This document shows positions 18,526 to 27,609 of a stretch of DNA of 64,000 nt, piece after piece. Below the pieces are notes generated by a model that was not told where the DNA came from, made no database searches, and was given only the letters and a program-made list of their open reading frames with translations. The first letter of the stretch is position 1; every line of letters starts with the position of its first letter. The position numbers and the translations under genes are program-made. The DNA is from Oleispira antarctica RB-8 (GTDB taxonomy: Bacteria; Pseudomonadota; Gammaproteobacteria; Pseudomonadales; Oceanobacteraceae), in NCBI GenBank assembly GCA_000967895.1, contig FO203512.1, forward strand, positions 2,813,350 through 2,877,349, in the 5' to 3' direction.

Positions 18526-18728
18526 AACAACCTAGATAATTAGCAATAAGTAGCCCTAGTTTAGCGTTCTTTGACCAAGCTTTCTAATACTGATGTTTAT
18601 CTTAATTCAGTCAATAGAAACTCTCAGCAGGTGCTCTCGATAGAAATCACCACCAATAGGCTTAGCAGTACCGGTTTGCCAAGCCTGCAAGTAAAGCTCA
18701 GTACTATATAATGCAAAGTGCTATAATG
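18526..18728. other. Intergenic region with a 37-codon open stretch
   Basis: This 203-base gap separates the TPR gene from the protease gene, both on the minus strand. It contains the protease leader and, at 18607-18720 on the minus strand, an open stretch of 37 codons in a different frame from the TPR gene, beginning eight bases past its stop. The stretch reads like protein (LYLQAWQTG, GGDFYREHLL) but has no start codon or ribosome site. Confidence 0.4.
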
Positions 18729-19211
18729 TTACGTGCTATGAGTTATTTTCAACCGAGTAAATTCTTCCGTCAAACTGTCTGCAACCTTGCTACGACCAAC
18801 ACTGACAAGGAAATCGATTAAGCTTTTTAATAACAACTCTGCTTGGACTCTTGCTTCGTAACGAAGATTTAACGGTTCAGCATCATCCACCATCATCGAT
18901 AGCATATTGAAATGTGCATCAGATAAAACCTTCTCTGATTGCGGCTGCTTTTGATAACAACTTAAAGCCTGCGCAAGATTCATACTAGCCAACGTATAAT
19001 ATTGCATAAACGTCGCTCTCTCACCTTGGCACTTAAGCCCTAAGCGAGCATGATCTAGGGCTTTTTCAAATTCTAAAATAGCCAATTTATAATCTTTTTG
19101 ATGATAAAAATCACTGCCTAGACAAGTGCAATGTTCCCAGTCATTTAATATTGGCTGCACTCTCTTTTTAGAGAGTGCTTTTCGCCTTAAAAACAATAAG
19201 AATCTGAACAT
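18729..19211 (-). CDS. Small TPR-like protein under a Fur box
   Basis: This 160-residue cytoplasmic protein starts with a hydrophobic and basic segment (MFRFLLFLRRK) and then helical pairs typical of tetratricopeptide repeats (DWEHCTCLGSDFYHQKDYKLAILEFEKALDHARLG; ASMNLAQALSCY; DAHFNMLSMM). I do not recognise a named family with certainty; it is reminiscent of small TPR proteins of the DUF2753 type. A perfect Fur palindrome lies 16 bases upstream of the start, so it is very probably repressed by iron-loaded Fur. There is no siderophore or iron-uptake gene next to it. Confidence 0.7.
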   Translation of the reverse strand: MFRFLLFLRRKALSKKRVQPILNDWEHCTCLGSDFYHQKDYKLAILEFEKALDHARLGLKCQGERATFMQYYTLASMNLAQALSCYQKQPQSEKVLSDAHFNMLSMMVDDAEPLNLRYEARVQAELLLKSLIDFLVSVGRSKVADSLTEEFTRLKITHST

Positions 19212-19226
19212 AATTTCACCAAACTA

Positions 19227-19245
19227 AATGATAATAATTATCATT
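19227..19245. promoter_or_regulatory. Fur box (iron-responsive operator)
   Basis: AATGATAATAATTATCATT is a perfect 9-1-9 palindrome and contains the exact 7-1-7 Fur core TGATAAT-N-ATTATCA. It lies 16 bases upstream of the TPR gene start at 19211 and about 200 bases from the divergent diguanylate cyclase, so the TPR gene is the likely target. Confidence 0.88.
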
Positions 19246-19441
19246 CAATCATCTAATATTACTTATTTCAAGCTCTTTGATCCTCTCTTTTCTAAACATG
19301 TCACTTTTTTCATGGCTATCCCGCTTCTTTATTAAGCTTTGGTCTAGAATTAGAGGGCTGCATGAGCTTTGTTTGCGATGACACAGTTTCATTATGCATG
19401 AATATGTTTAACCTTGATCGAACGTTTATTGGGAGCTTAGA

Positions 19442-21058
19442 GTGCAGGATAAAGAACTTCGAGATCAATACAGTCTGCAAATTCCAGGACTTCTAACTGA
19501 GCTGAAGCATGCTGCACAACAATGGATAGACCAGCCAGAACAAAAAACCTTCGAACACTTCTTCACTAAAGTATTAGATATCAGTGGCAGTGCTGAAATG
19601 TTTGGTCAAGCCGCAATTGGCAACGTTGCAAAATCGCTTCAAGCTGAAATGTCTCCTTTCTTTAAAACCGATAAACACCCTAATCCCAGTAAAATGAAAC
19701 GCATCATAGGTATTAATCAACAACTCTTAGGTATGATGCATCAACCTCTGGGAAATCAAAGCAGCCAAATTAGAGAAGTATTATTTAAAGCAAAAATGCT
19801 CGATAAAGAATTAATGCACATCATCGTTTTAGAAGATGATTTGATACTGGCTAAAGATATTAAACAAAAGCTCTCCAGTACCAGCTTTGAAATTTCAGCA
19901 ATCGCTAGTGATGACCAAATTCAGCCGTATTTTAAAAGCAATACTAGTTGCATTATCGCTAATCTCGATAATTTAAATGATACCCAACTCAAACTAATGA
20001 GTGACATGGAAGAAATACGTTCCTCTATTCCCCTTATCTTTATATCTGAAAATCACAGCATTCAGGCGCGCTTAAAAGCCGTTCAATCGGGCGGACAAGC
20101 ATTTATCACCAAGCCTTTAGACCATACCCAGTTATTGCACGCAATTGACTCTTTAACTGAACGACAACTGCAACAAAAATACCGTGTGTTAATTGTTGAT
20201 GATCAAAAATCATTATCCGATTATTACGCGAGTATATTAGAAGCATCGGATTTTGAAGTGCTGGCGGTGAACAATCCCGAGCATGAATTAATGTCGGCGC
20301 TGACCGATTTTGTACCGGATTTGATTTTACTAGATCTCTATATGCCCTTTTGTAATGGCCAAGATCTGGCGGGAATTATTCGCCAAATGGATAATTTATT
20401 AAGCGTTCCTTTGGTTTTCCTCTCGGCAGAAGGCAGTTCAGACCTGCAGTTACGCGCTATGTCTACAGGGGCTGATGCCTTTTTAACTAAGCCTGTATCC
20501 CCTGATGATTTATCACTCACGGTTCAATCGCGCATTAAGCGCGGGCGAGCCGTTTATGATTTGGTAACCAAAGATCCGTTATCAGGATTATTAAATCGCC
20601 GCGAAAGCATCCGTCGCTTAGATGAAGAAATCTCACGCAGTCGTCGCAACAATACACCGCTGTCGGTAGCCATGTTGGATCTTGATCACTTTAAAAAAAT
20701 TAATGATACTTTAGGCCACGCCGTTGGTGATTGGGTCATCAAATATTTCGCACGCAGCATGCAATTAATTTTTCGCGAATGCGATATTATTGGTCGTCAT
20801 GGTGGGGAAGAATTTATCGCTATTTTTCCTGATACGCTTCCTGAGTCAGGCCAAATGGCCTGTAAGCGCTTAAAGAAATACATTACGGCTAACGAACAAG
20901 ACTTACCCACCGCTTTTAGTTTTAGCGGGGGTTTAGCCTTATTAAATGATGATGACGATAGTAAATCTATTTTAGAGCGGGCTGATGTTGCACTATATAA
21001 AGCCAAAGAAACTGGCCGCAATAAAGTCATTACGGCCACAGATAGCCCTGTTCGTTAA
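19442..21058 (+). CDS. Multi-domain response regulator / diguanylate cyclase (Hpt-like, REC, REC, GGDEF)
   Basis: This 538-residue cytoplasmic protein begins with GTG, with GGGAG upstream. Residues 1-105 form an Hpt-like helical domain in which the usual HxLKGSA reads LDISGSA, so the phosphorylatable His (position 45) is Leu. Residues 125-240 form a receiver domain that keeps the acidic pair (LEDD) and Lys (ITKPL) but lacks the M-P after the acceptor. Residues 248-370 form a canonical receiver (VDDQKS, LLDLYMP, TKPV). Residues 380-538 form a GGDEF domain with GGEEF and an intact inhibitory site RECD five residues before it. It should make c-di-GMP in response to phosphorylation by an unlinked kinase. 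Confidence 0.9.
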   Translation: MQDKELRDQYSLQIPGLLTELKHAAQQWIDQPEQKTFEHFFTKVLDISGSAEMFGQAAIGNVAKSLQAEMSPFFKTDKHPNPSKMKRIIGINQQLLGMMHQPLGNQSSQIREVLFKAKMLDKELMHIIVLEDDLILAKDIKQKLSSTSFEISAIASDDQIQPYFKSNTSCIIANLDNLNDTQLKLMSDMEEIRSSIPLIFISENHSIQARLKAVQSGGQAFITKPLDHTQLLHAIDSLTERQLQQKYRVLIVDDQKSLSDYYASILEASDFEVLAVNNPEHELMSALTDFVPDLILLDLYMPFCNGQDLAGIIRQMDNLLSVPLVFLSAEGSSDLQLRAMSTGADAFLTKPVSPDDLSLTVQSRIKRGRAVYDLVTKDPLSGLLNRRESIRRLDEEISRSRRNNTPLSVAMLDLDHFKKINDTLGHAVGDWVIKYFARSMQLIFRECDIIGRHGGEEFIAIFPDTLPESGQMACKRLKKYITANEQDLPTAFSFSGGLALLNDDDDSKSILERADVALYKAKETGRNKVITATDSPVR

Positions 21059-21083
21059 AACTTATCGTTTTAACCGTCGTGCG

Positions 21084-23702
21084 TTAATCAATACGCTTGG
21101 TTGCAACAAAGGTTAATTCCCCGTCATTAACATCCGCTACAATGCTATCACCGGCTGTAAATTCACCGGATAAAATAGCTTGCGCAAGTGGGTTCTCAAT
21201 CCACTGCTGAATCGCCCGCTTTAAGGGTCTCGCACCAAATACAGGATCATAACCCAGATCTACCAGCTTAGTTTTCGCCTCGTCAGTTAATGACAAAGTC
21301 AAATCTCGCTCTTCCAATCGCTTAGACAAAGACTGCAACTGAATGTCTGCAATGCCTCTGATTTGATCTTTTAGTAACGGATGAAAAACCACTGACTCAT
21401 CAATACGGTTAATAAATTCAGGTCTAAAGTGCGACCCAACAATTTCCATTACCGCAGCGCGCATACCTTCATAGTTTTGATCTATATTGTCACTATCAGC
21501 TCCTAGAGCCATAGTCTGTATCACGTCAGACCCTAAATTTGAGGTCATCACTAATACGGTATTTTTAAAATCTACTCGACGCCCTTGTCCATCGGTTAAC
21601 TGCCCATCATCTAAGACCTGCAACAGAATATTAAAGACATCTGGGTGCGCTTTTTCCACCTCATCCAGCAAGATCACAGAATACGGTTTGCGACGCACAG
21701 CTTCTGTTAAATAACCGCCTTCTTCATAGCCGACATAACCTGGAGGTGCACCAATTAAACGAGCAACCGAATGCTTCTCCATATATTCCGACATATCGAT
21801 GCGAATCATTGAATCATCGCTATCAAATAAGAACGTCGCCAAAGCTTTGCATAATTCTGTTTTACCCACCCCGGTTGGGCCTAAAAACAAGAACGATCCG
21901 TTAGGACGATTAGGATCACTCAATCCTGCTCGCGAACGTCTTACCGCATTTGAAACTGCGGTAATCGCCTGGTCTTGACCAACAACCTGGCGATGCAACT
22001 CATCTTCCATGCGCAAGAGTTTCTCTCGCTCTCCTTCCAGCATTTTGCTGACAGGAACACCGGTCCAACGTGAGACCACTTCTGCAATTTCTTCTTCGGT
22101 TACTTTATTACGCAACAGTTGAAATTCTTGCGTGCCTTGCGCTTCTGCCTCATCGGCGGTGGTTAGTTTTTTCTCTAACTCAGGAATAATGCCATATTGA
22201 AGTTCTGACATTTTCTGCAAATCACCACCGCGACGTGCGGCTTCTAAATCGGCTTTTGCAGCTTCTAACGCTTCTTTAATTTCAGAAGCACCTTCTAACA
22301 AGGCTTTTTCATGTTTCCAGATTTCTTCTAGCTCTAAGTACGCACGGCCTGCTTTATTAATTTCTTCATTTAAATCACTGAGTCGCTGTTGCGCGGCATC
22401 GTCGGTTTCTTTACGCAACGCTTCACGTTCGATCTTTAGCTGAACTAAACGACGCTCTAACTTATCCATTTCATGAGGCTTAGAATCGATTTCCATACGA
22501 ATCATAGAAGCCGCTTCGTCAATCAAATCGATCGCTTTATCCGGTAATTGACGATCAGGAATATAGCGGCTAGACAATTTCGCAGCGGCGATAATAGCGC
22601 TATCGGTAATCTGTACACCGTGGTGCACTTCATAGCGTTCTTTCAAGCCGCGTAAAATAGCAACAGTATCTTCTTCATTAGGCTCATCAACCAAAATCTT
22701 TTGAAAACGACGTTCAAGAGCGGCATCTTTTTCAATAAACTCACGGTACTCGTCCAAGGTTGTTGCACCCACACAGTGCAATTCACCACGGGCTAATGCC
22801 GGCTTTAACATGTTGCCCGCATCCATTGCGCCATCACCTTTACCGGCGCCGACCATGGTATGTAACTCATCAACGAACAGAATAATCTGTCCTTCGGCTT
22901 TAGCTACATCTTTTAATACCGACTTTAAGCGCTCTTCAAATTCACCACGATATTTTGCCCCCGCAATCAAAGCCCCCATATCCAATGAAAGAACACGCTT
23001 ACTCTTTAAGCCTTCCGGCACTTCGCCATTAATAATACGTTGCGCCAAACCTTCAACTACCGCCGTTTTACCAACCCCTGGCGCACCAATTAATACAGGG
23101 TTGTTTTTAGTCCGACGCTGCAAGACTTGAATCGTGCGACGAATTTCATCATCTCTGCCAATCACAGGATCGAGTTTATTCTGCTCAGCACGTTCCGTTA
23201 AATCGATACAATACTTGTCCAATGACTGGCGATTGTCTTCTGCATTAGCATCGTTCACTTGTTCTCCTCCACGGATTTTATCAATTGCTTTATTTAATAC
23301 GTCTTTGTTTAGCCCTTGCTGCTTCAATAGCTGCCCAACAGCACCCCGCTCTTCTAAAGCCACAACCACAAAGAGTTCGCTGGAGACGAATTGGTCGCCG
23401 CGTTGTTGAGCTTCTTTATCGATTAAATTTAATAAGCGACCAAGCTCTTGGGCAATTTGAATATTACCATCAGGCGTTGCAACCTTAGGCTGGTCCTCCA
23501 TTATCTTATTCAGCGCTTGCTCAAAGCCCGGCACCTGAATACCCGCCGTGCGCAATAAGTTACGCACAGAGCTGTTCGTTTGCTGCAACAGTGCTAACAA
23601 TAAATGCACACTATCGATTTGATTATGATCATGCCCCAACGCTAAACTTTGCGCTTCGTTCAAGGCATTTTGTAAACTGGTCGTCAATCGATCCATTCTC
23701 AT
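21084..23702 (-). CDS. clpB: ATP-dependent disaggregase ClpB
   Basis: ClpB is the heat-shock AAA+ chaperone that, with DnaK, rescues aggregated proteins. The protein has a Clp N-domain (two repeats, 1-145), a first AAA+ module with Walker [10 protein letters not shown], the coiled-coil middle domain (about 405-530), a second AAA+ module with Walker [10 protein letters not shown], and a ClpB-type C-terminus without an IGF loop for ClpP. I placed the start at ATG 23702 (MRMDRL, as in E. coli MRLDRL), eight bases after AGGAG; an ATG six bases upstream is too close to that site. A sigma-32-type promoter lies upstream. Confidence 0.97.
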   Translation of the reverse strand: MRMDRLTTSLQNALNEAQSLALGHDHNQIDSVHLLLALLQQTNSSVRNLLRTAGIQVPGFEQALNKIMEDQPKVATPDGNIQIAQELGRLLNLIDKEAQQRGDQFVSSELFVVVALEERGAVGQLLKQQGLNKDVLNKAIDKIRGGEQVNDANAEDNRQSLDKYCIDLTERAEQNKLDPVIGRDDEIRRTIQVLQRRTKNNPVLIGAPGVGKTAVVEGLAQRIINGEVPEGLKSKRVLSLDMGALIAGAKYRGEFEERLKSVLKDVAKAEGQIILFVDELHTMVGAGKGDGAMDAGNMLKPALARGELHCVGATTLDEYREFIEKDAALERRFQKILVDEPNEEDTVAILRGLKERYEVHHGVQITDSAIIAAAKLSSRYIPDRQLPDKAIDLIDEAASMIRMEIDSKPHEMDKLERRLVQLKIEREALRKETDDAAQQRLSDLNEEINKAGRAYLELEEIWKHEKALLEGASEIKEALEAAKADLEAARRGGDLQKMSELQYGIIPELEKKLTTADEAEAQGTQEFQLLRNKVTEEEIAEVVSRWTGVPVSKMLEGEREKLLRMEDELHRQVVGQDQAITAVSNAVRRSRAGLSDPNRPNGSFLFLGPTGVGKTELCKALATFLFDSDDSMIRIDMSEYMEKHSVARLIGAPPGYVGYEEGGYLTEAVRRKPYSVILLDEVEKAHPDVFNILLQVLDDGQLTDGQGRRVDFKNTVLVMTSNLGSDVIQTMALGADSDNIDQNYEGMRAAVMEIVGSHFRPEFINRIDESVVFHPLLKDQIRGIADIQLQSLSKRLEERDLTLSLTDEAKTKLVDLGYDPVFGARPLKRAIQQWIENPLAQAILSGEFTAGDSIVADVNDGELTFVATKRID

Positions 23703-24143
23703 CAACATTTCTCCTGTTAACGATTGTAAAAATAACCATACCTAATTGGTTCTACTGAAAATATGGTGATGAATTATTATTATTCAAGCTTTATTAGATT
23801 GACATGAATCAATTTCATAATGATTTCCCATCAAGCCTCATAATACATTCGCTCTGCTTACCTAGTCGTTAGTCGTAAGTATTGCCTGTGAACAGACATT
23901 TCACCAATGAGTATTTGGCCCAGAGTGTCATAGTAATTTAATGTAAATCACCTAAAGTATAGACACTAAGTGAGACGTTTGTTCTAACTTAGGAAATGTT
24001 TCATTTAATCGTTTACCTAACCAAAGGTAGCATTCGAAATCACTCAGGTTTTTTATGAGTAACCCACCGTCAATCCTGTAAGTCTCCATAGAGAGACTGC
24101 ATTGATAGGAATGTTGTATTCCACGAATACAAGGATATAGATC
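23703..24143. other. Long divergent intergenic region (clpB / exported Cys-rich protein)
   Basis: This is the only gap over 300 bases (441 bases). It holds the clpB leader and heat-shock promoter at the left, and at the right the leader of the plus-strand gene at 24144, with AAGGAT near the start. Two small hairpins lie in that leader: AGTCTC/GAGACT at about 24080-24097 and GGAAT/ATTCC at about 24108-24122. I checked for a c-di-GMP riboswitch and saw none. I see no open frame of interest. Confidence 0.5.
23761..23788 (-). promoter_or_regulatory. Heat-shock (sigma-32) promoter of clpB
   Basis: On the minus strand CTTGAA, a 14-base spacer and CACCATAT match the sigma-32 consensus (CTTGAA, 13-17 bases, CCCCATNT) with one difference in the -10. 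It lies about 60 bases upstream of the clpB start. Confidence 0.8.
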
Positions 24144-25703
24144 ATGATGTCAAAACATATTACCAAAGGATTTTGCGCATTAATCATGCTAGCAACATCG
24201 CACTCTTGGGCGAATACTGCCAGTATTGATATTGATGCAATACCAGATGCAGGAGCCATTAACCCAATAGCAGTTCAAGCGATTAGCGGTGAGAGTGAGG
24301 GTAATAAATTTCTATCTTTCACAGCAAATATATTCGACACAATAGAAAACAACATTTCTGATACTGTTTCCAACGTAACTGCCCCCTTTGAAGAATGGAG
24401 TTATAATCGCGGCATCGGCACTTTACCTAACAGCTGTAAAAGCGGTTACAGTGCCAATGCAGGCATGTGCGCTTTGGATTGCCCTTCAGGTTTTGATTCA
24501 GTCGCGGGAGTTTGCTGGCAGCAATGCCCTGAAGGATATTCCAATGGCGGTGCTTTTTGTACGAAATGGGAGTGGTTACCAAAAACCATTACCAAGCAAT
24601 CTTGGGTTCAGCCTCGCGCTATGATGAACTGCGCCGCGGACATGAAAAATGAAGCTGGGCTTTGCTATGAACCCTGTGCAGAAACATTTACAGGGGTGGG
24701 GCCATTATGCTTTGGCCAATTTGGCGGGTTTACTGACCAGCAACGCATTCTTGATCAAGCTGAAAGTCAACAAGCCGCGGTCTTGGCTGCATCAAGCCAA
24801 GGTGGCATTTTTCTGAGTAAAGATCAAAATCCAAAACTAAAAACAGACATGTCTTTTGCTCCTATTGTCTGTGGTCTTGATGCTATTGAAGGCGCTTTCG
24901 GTTTACCCATTCCTGACCCCGTAAATATTGGTGGAAGTATTGTTAATGCAGCAGGTGACGGCATCGTTGGTGCGATTTCTGATGGCATAACGAATGACCC
25001 AAGCGCATGGTTTGTACCGTCATTATCTGAAACGGTGTTATTTGATTTTTCTGCAGAAGCAAACTGTGAAGATGATGGCACTCTTGCTAAAGCCAGCTTA
25101 AACTTTAAACCAAGTGTTACTGTGCAAGCCAGTACGCGTATGTTTGATACAGCATTACATAGCTTAAGCGGTGTTGATGTCGGCATTATGCAAGTGTCGC
25201 TGTATGAGCTTATTCCTTTCCGCATATACGGTACCGTCGGTACAACGTTAGGCGCTGATACAACCCTTACTTCTACAGTTGATCGCTCTCAATCTCCCGT
25301 GATAATCGATGGTCATCAACATGCCAATATCACCCGCCTTGATGTTACTCCATCGATGGATTTATGGTTATCATCACAAGCTTATATACGCATTACAAGC
25401 TTCTTAAGTTTCATTCCTGATTTACTACAAGTCGGTGCTGACTTTAAATTATGGGTTATGGAGTTGGCAATGCCTTATTCTTTGGAAGAAGGGGTTCATT
25501 CAGTTGCAGGAATTAATGAAGTTTACAAAAAAGAGTCTCTACAAACCGATATTGAATCTGGTCGTGGTTACGTTGATACATTCCTAAAAGTTCTCGGTTT
25601 TGATATCAATGCGTTTGGTGACGATGCAGACATACATTGGGATGGTGTTGCACATCATGCGTTGAATTTTTCGACAGAAGAATCTTTCCCTATTGCGCAT
25701 TAA
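24144..25703 (+). CDS. Exported Cys-rich protein of unknown function
   Basis: I do not recognise this 519-residue protein. It has a Sec signal peptide with cleavage near residue 24 (SHSWA). Residues 93-180 hold a cysteine-rich block of about twelve Cys in repeated CPxGxxxxxGxCxxxCPxGY-like units (CALDCPSGF, VCWQQCPEGY, FCTKW, MNCAADM, LCYEPC). From about 230 to the end it is beta-rich with a Gly/Ile-rich hydrophobic stretch (GGSIVNAAGDGIVGAISDGI) and long alternating strands. There is no membrane anchor at the C-terminus. A good terminator follows, so it is its own unit, but the next gene (25827) is also exported and unfamiliar. It could be a secreted or surface protein; extracellular disulfide units are likely. 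Confidence 0.75.
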   Translation: MMSKHITKGFCALIMLATSHSWANTASIDIDAIPDAGAINPIAVQAISGESEGNKFLSFTANIFDTIENNISDTVSNVTAPFEEWSYNRGIGTLPNSCKSGYSANAGMCALDCPSGFDSVAGVCWQQCPEGYSNGGAFCTKWEWLPKTITKQSWVQPRAMMNCAADMKNEAGLCYEPCAETFTGVGPLCFGQFGGFTDQQRILDQAESQQAAVLAASSQGGIFLSKDQNPKLKTDMSFAPIVCGLDAIEGAFGLPIPDPVNIGGSIVNAAGDGIVGAISDGITNDPSAWFVPSLSETVLFDFSAEANCEDDGTLAKASLNFKPSVTVQASTRMFDTALHSLSGVDVGIMQVSLYELIPFRIYGTVGTTLGADTTLTSTVDRSQSPVIIDGHQHANITRLDVTPSMDLWLSSQAYIRITSFLSFIPDLLQVGADFKLWVMELAMPYSLEEGVHSVAGINEVYKKESLQTDIESGRGYVDTFLKVLGFDINAFGDDADIHWDGVAHHALNFSTEESFPIAH

Positions 25704-25736
25704 TTTATTAATCAAATTCGCCTACCGACGTTAAAA

Positions 25737-25779
25737 CAGAAAGCTCTCAGCTCAGGCTAAGAGCTTTTCTGTTTTTTTA
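25737..25779 (+). terminator. Rho-independent terminator after the Cys-rich protein gene
   Basis: The stem CAGAAAGCTCT / AGAGCTTTTCTG (one bulged T) is followed by seven Ts on the plus strand, 33 bases after the stop codon. Confidence 0.85.
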
Positions 25780-25826
25780 TAGTTTCCAAATACTAGTTTT
25801 ATTAAATGGTTCATTGAACAACTGAC

Positions 25827-27494
25827 ATGAAAATTCTTAAGCGCTTTTTATTGATATTAACCTTACTAATCCTAGCGACAATAGGAGTTTTTTATTTATA
25901 TATTCAATCATTGCCTACTGCCCCACCCGACTTCATCAATACCAATGAACTCAATAATAAACCCGCAATCTCCTTTAACTGTGCAAATAAAACCGATTTT
26001 AAATATGCTTATAATGTACATGTAAACATTGAATCCGTTTTGAATAATAAACAGGTGTATCACTCTAAATTAAAATTCAAAACTCAGCTTAGCCAAGCGA
26101 ACGATAAAATTATTAAAGGCATTGCCAACAACATTCTTATCGATGAAGGACAAGGGCCCGTAAATATTAAAGATGTTTATTACCTTGGTCGAGTCGAAGC
26201 ACAGCCCTTCGCTCTATTTACTGCTTTTAATGATTTGGGCTTAGTAGAAAAGCACCCCATGAAAATTCTTGCTCAGCTATTCAAAGCCTTATCAGTCGGT
26301 AGTGAAGGCAAAAAATATCACTTCGCTTACGATTCGATGCAAAGAACTTATCGCTACCATCACAGCAACAATATAATTACCCGCAACGCCAGTGCAACAA
26401 CGGCTAATATGAATCAATTGACCTCTAGCCTACAAACGCCTGATGGCAATAAGCATTGGAAAGTCACACTTGATAATAACTGCATGCCTAGCACATTGTA
26501 TTCTCAAGAGCGAAAAGGGTTGTCAGCTGCAGGCCACAACGGATATATAAAGTTTACAATTGAAGCTAAAAAAATAGCGCCCTATACCGACTTAACACAT
26601 GTTGCTCTGAATTCTTTTTCCAATAGTCATAATCTTTGGCGTATAAAATCCGTAGCCTCCTCAGCATTCGAACAAGCGATTAATAATGAAGCTGAGCTTT
26701 GGTCTACCATAGAGAACTTTTCCTCAGATAAAAACAGCGCAAAATTAATTAAAGCAGCCGAATATCTAATTGAAAATATTAATTCAAATGAGTTAGCCAA
26801 AAAACTCTCAAACTCTGAGCTATCAGACAATAGTAAGCGAGACTTAGCTTTTGCACTGAGCCTAAGTGGACACTATGATGCCGAAAACTACCTTATCGAT
26901 ACGCTATTAAGTTTGTCCGCCAATACGAGCAAAGAAGATCGAGATATTGATTTTCAAAAAGTACGTTTAATGGTCGCTCTTGCCGGCAATGGGCAGGTAT
27001 CCGAACAGGGTTTCCAAACACTGGCTGCTCTCGCTGAAAATACCAACGAAAGCAATAATGTACGCAACAACGCACTGATCAATTTAGGTTCGACGTTGCA
27101 ACAATTAAAAAATCATGGACAAGACTCAGCGGGGCTTTCAGATCAACTCTCATCATCACTAAGCCGAGCGATAGCGGGAGACCATTCATCCTCTGCCATT
27201 TTAGCGGCAGGTAATGCCAAGTTAGATAATTTAAATCAACAAATTATAGTGAAACTCAATTCGGGTAACAGCAAAGAGCGATATGCCGCCGCGAGTGTCC
27301 TCGCAAGAAATCCTAATTACAATGACGATCTTATTCAGCATTTATCAGCCGAGCCCTCTGACTTAGTCAACTACGCAATTCTCACCAACTTAGATACTAA
27401 AAGCCTAAGCAGCCAACAAAAAGATAAGTTGTTGGATATATCGACTCGCAGCAGCTCCGATATCACCCAGGTTATTAAACAAATAGTTAAATAA
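25827..27494 (+). CDS. Membrane-anchored protein, beta domain plus helical repeats, unknown function
   Basis: I do not recognise this 555-residue protein with certainty. It has one N-terminal membrane helix (about 7-27) with a basic start, so it is a periplasmic anchored or exported protein. Residues 50-250 are beta-rich, with aromatic-alternating strands (FKYAYNVHVNIESV, VYYLGRVEAQPFALF). Residues 280-555 are helical and repeat-like, with recurring A-L-x-N-L and ARNP segments of the HEAT type. This order (beta domain, then helical superhelix) resembles lipid-binding vitellogenin-type N-terminal regions, but that is an analogy. It has no clear ribosome site. The codon use is like its neighbours. 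Confidence 0.7.
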   Translation: MKILKRFLLILTLLILATIGVFYLYIQSLPTAPPDFINTNELNNKPAISFNCANKTDFKYAYNVHVNIESVLNNKQVYHSKLKFKTQLSQANDKIIKGIANNILIDEGQGPVNIKDVYYLGRVEAQPFALFTAFNDLGLVEKHPMKILAQLFKALSVGSEGKKYHFAYDSMQRTYRYHHSNNIITRNASATTANMNQLTSSLQTPDGNKHWKVTLDNNCMPSTLYSQERKGLSAAGHNGYIKFTIEAKKIAPYTDLTHVALNSFSNSHNLWRIKSVASSAFEQAINNEAELWSTIENFSSDKNSAKLIKAAEYLIENINSNELAKKLSNSELSDNSKRDLAFALSLSGHYDAENYLIDTLLSLSANTSKEDRDIDFQKVRLMVALAGNGQVSEQGFQTLAALAENTNESNNVRNNALINLGSTLQQLKNHGQDSAGLSDQLSSSLSRAIAGDHSSSAILAAGNAKLDNLNQQIIVKLNSGNSKERYAAASVLARNPNYNDDLIQHLSAEPSDLVNYAILTNLDTKSLSSQQKDKLLDISTRSSSDITQVIKQIVK

Positions 27495-27609
27495 TAATCG
27501 TTAAATAATGTGAGTGAGACTCATTGGCCGCTTAGGAAACTACGGGTAAATAGCGCATTAACCAATCATGACTATAATTGATCATAAATGTTAGTTTAGA
27601 TGAGAGCCC

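Noticed and set aside
23900-24143. Possible c-di-GMP riboswitch upstream of the Cys-rich protein gene
   Set aside because: The GEMM core sequences are absent; only two small unrelated hairpins are seen.
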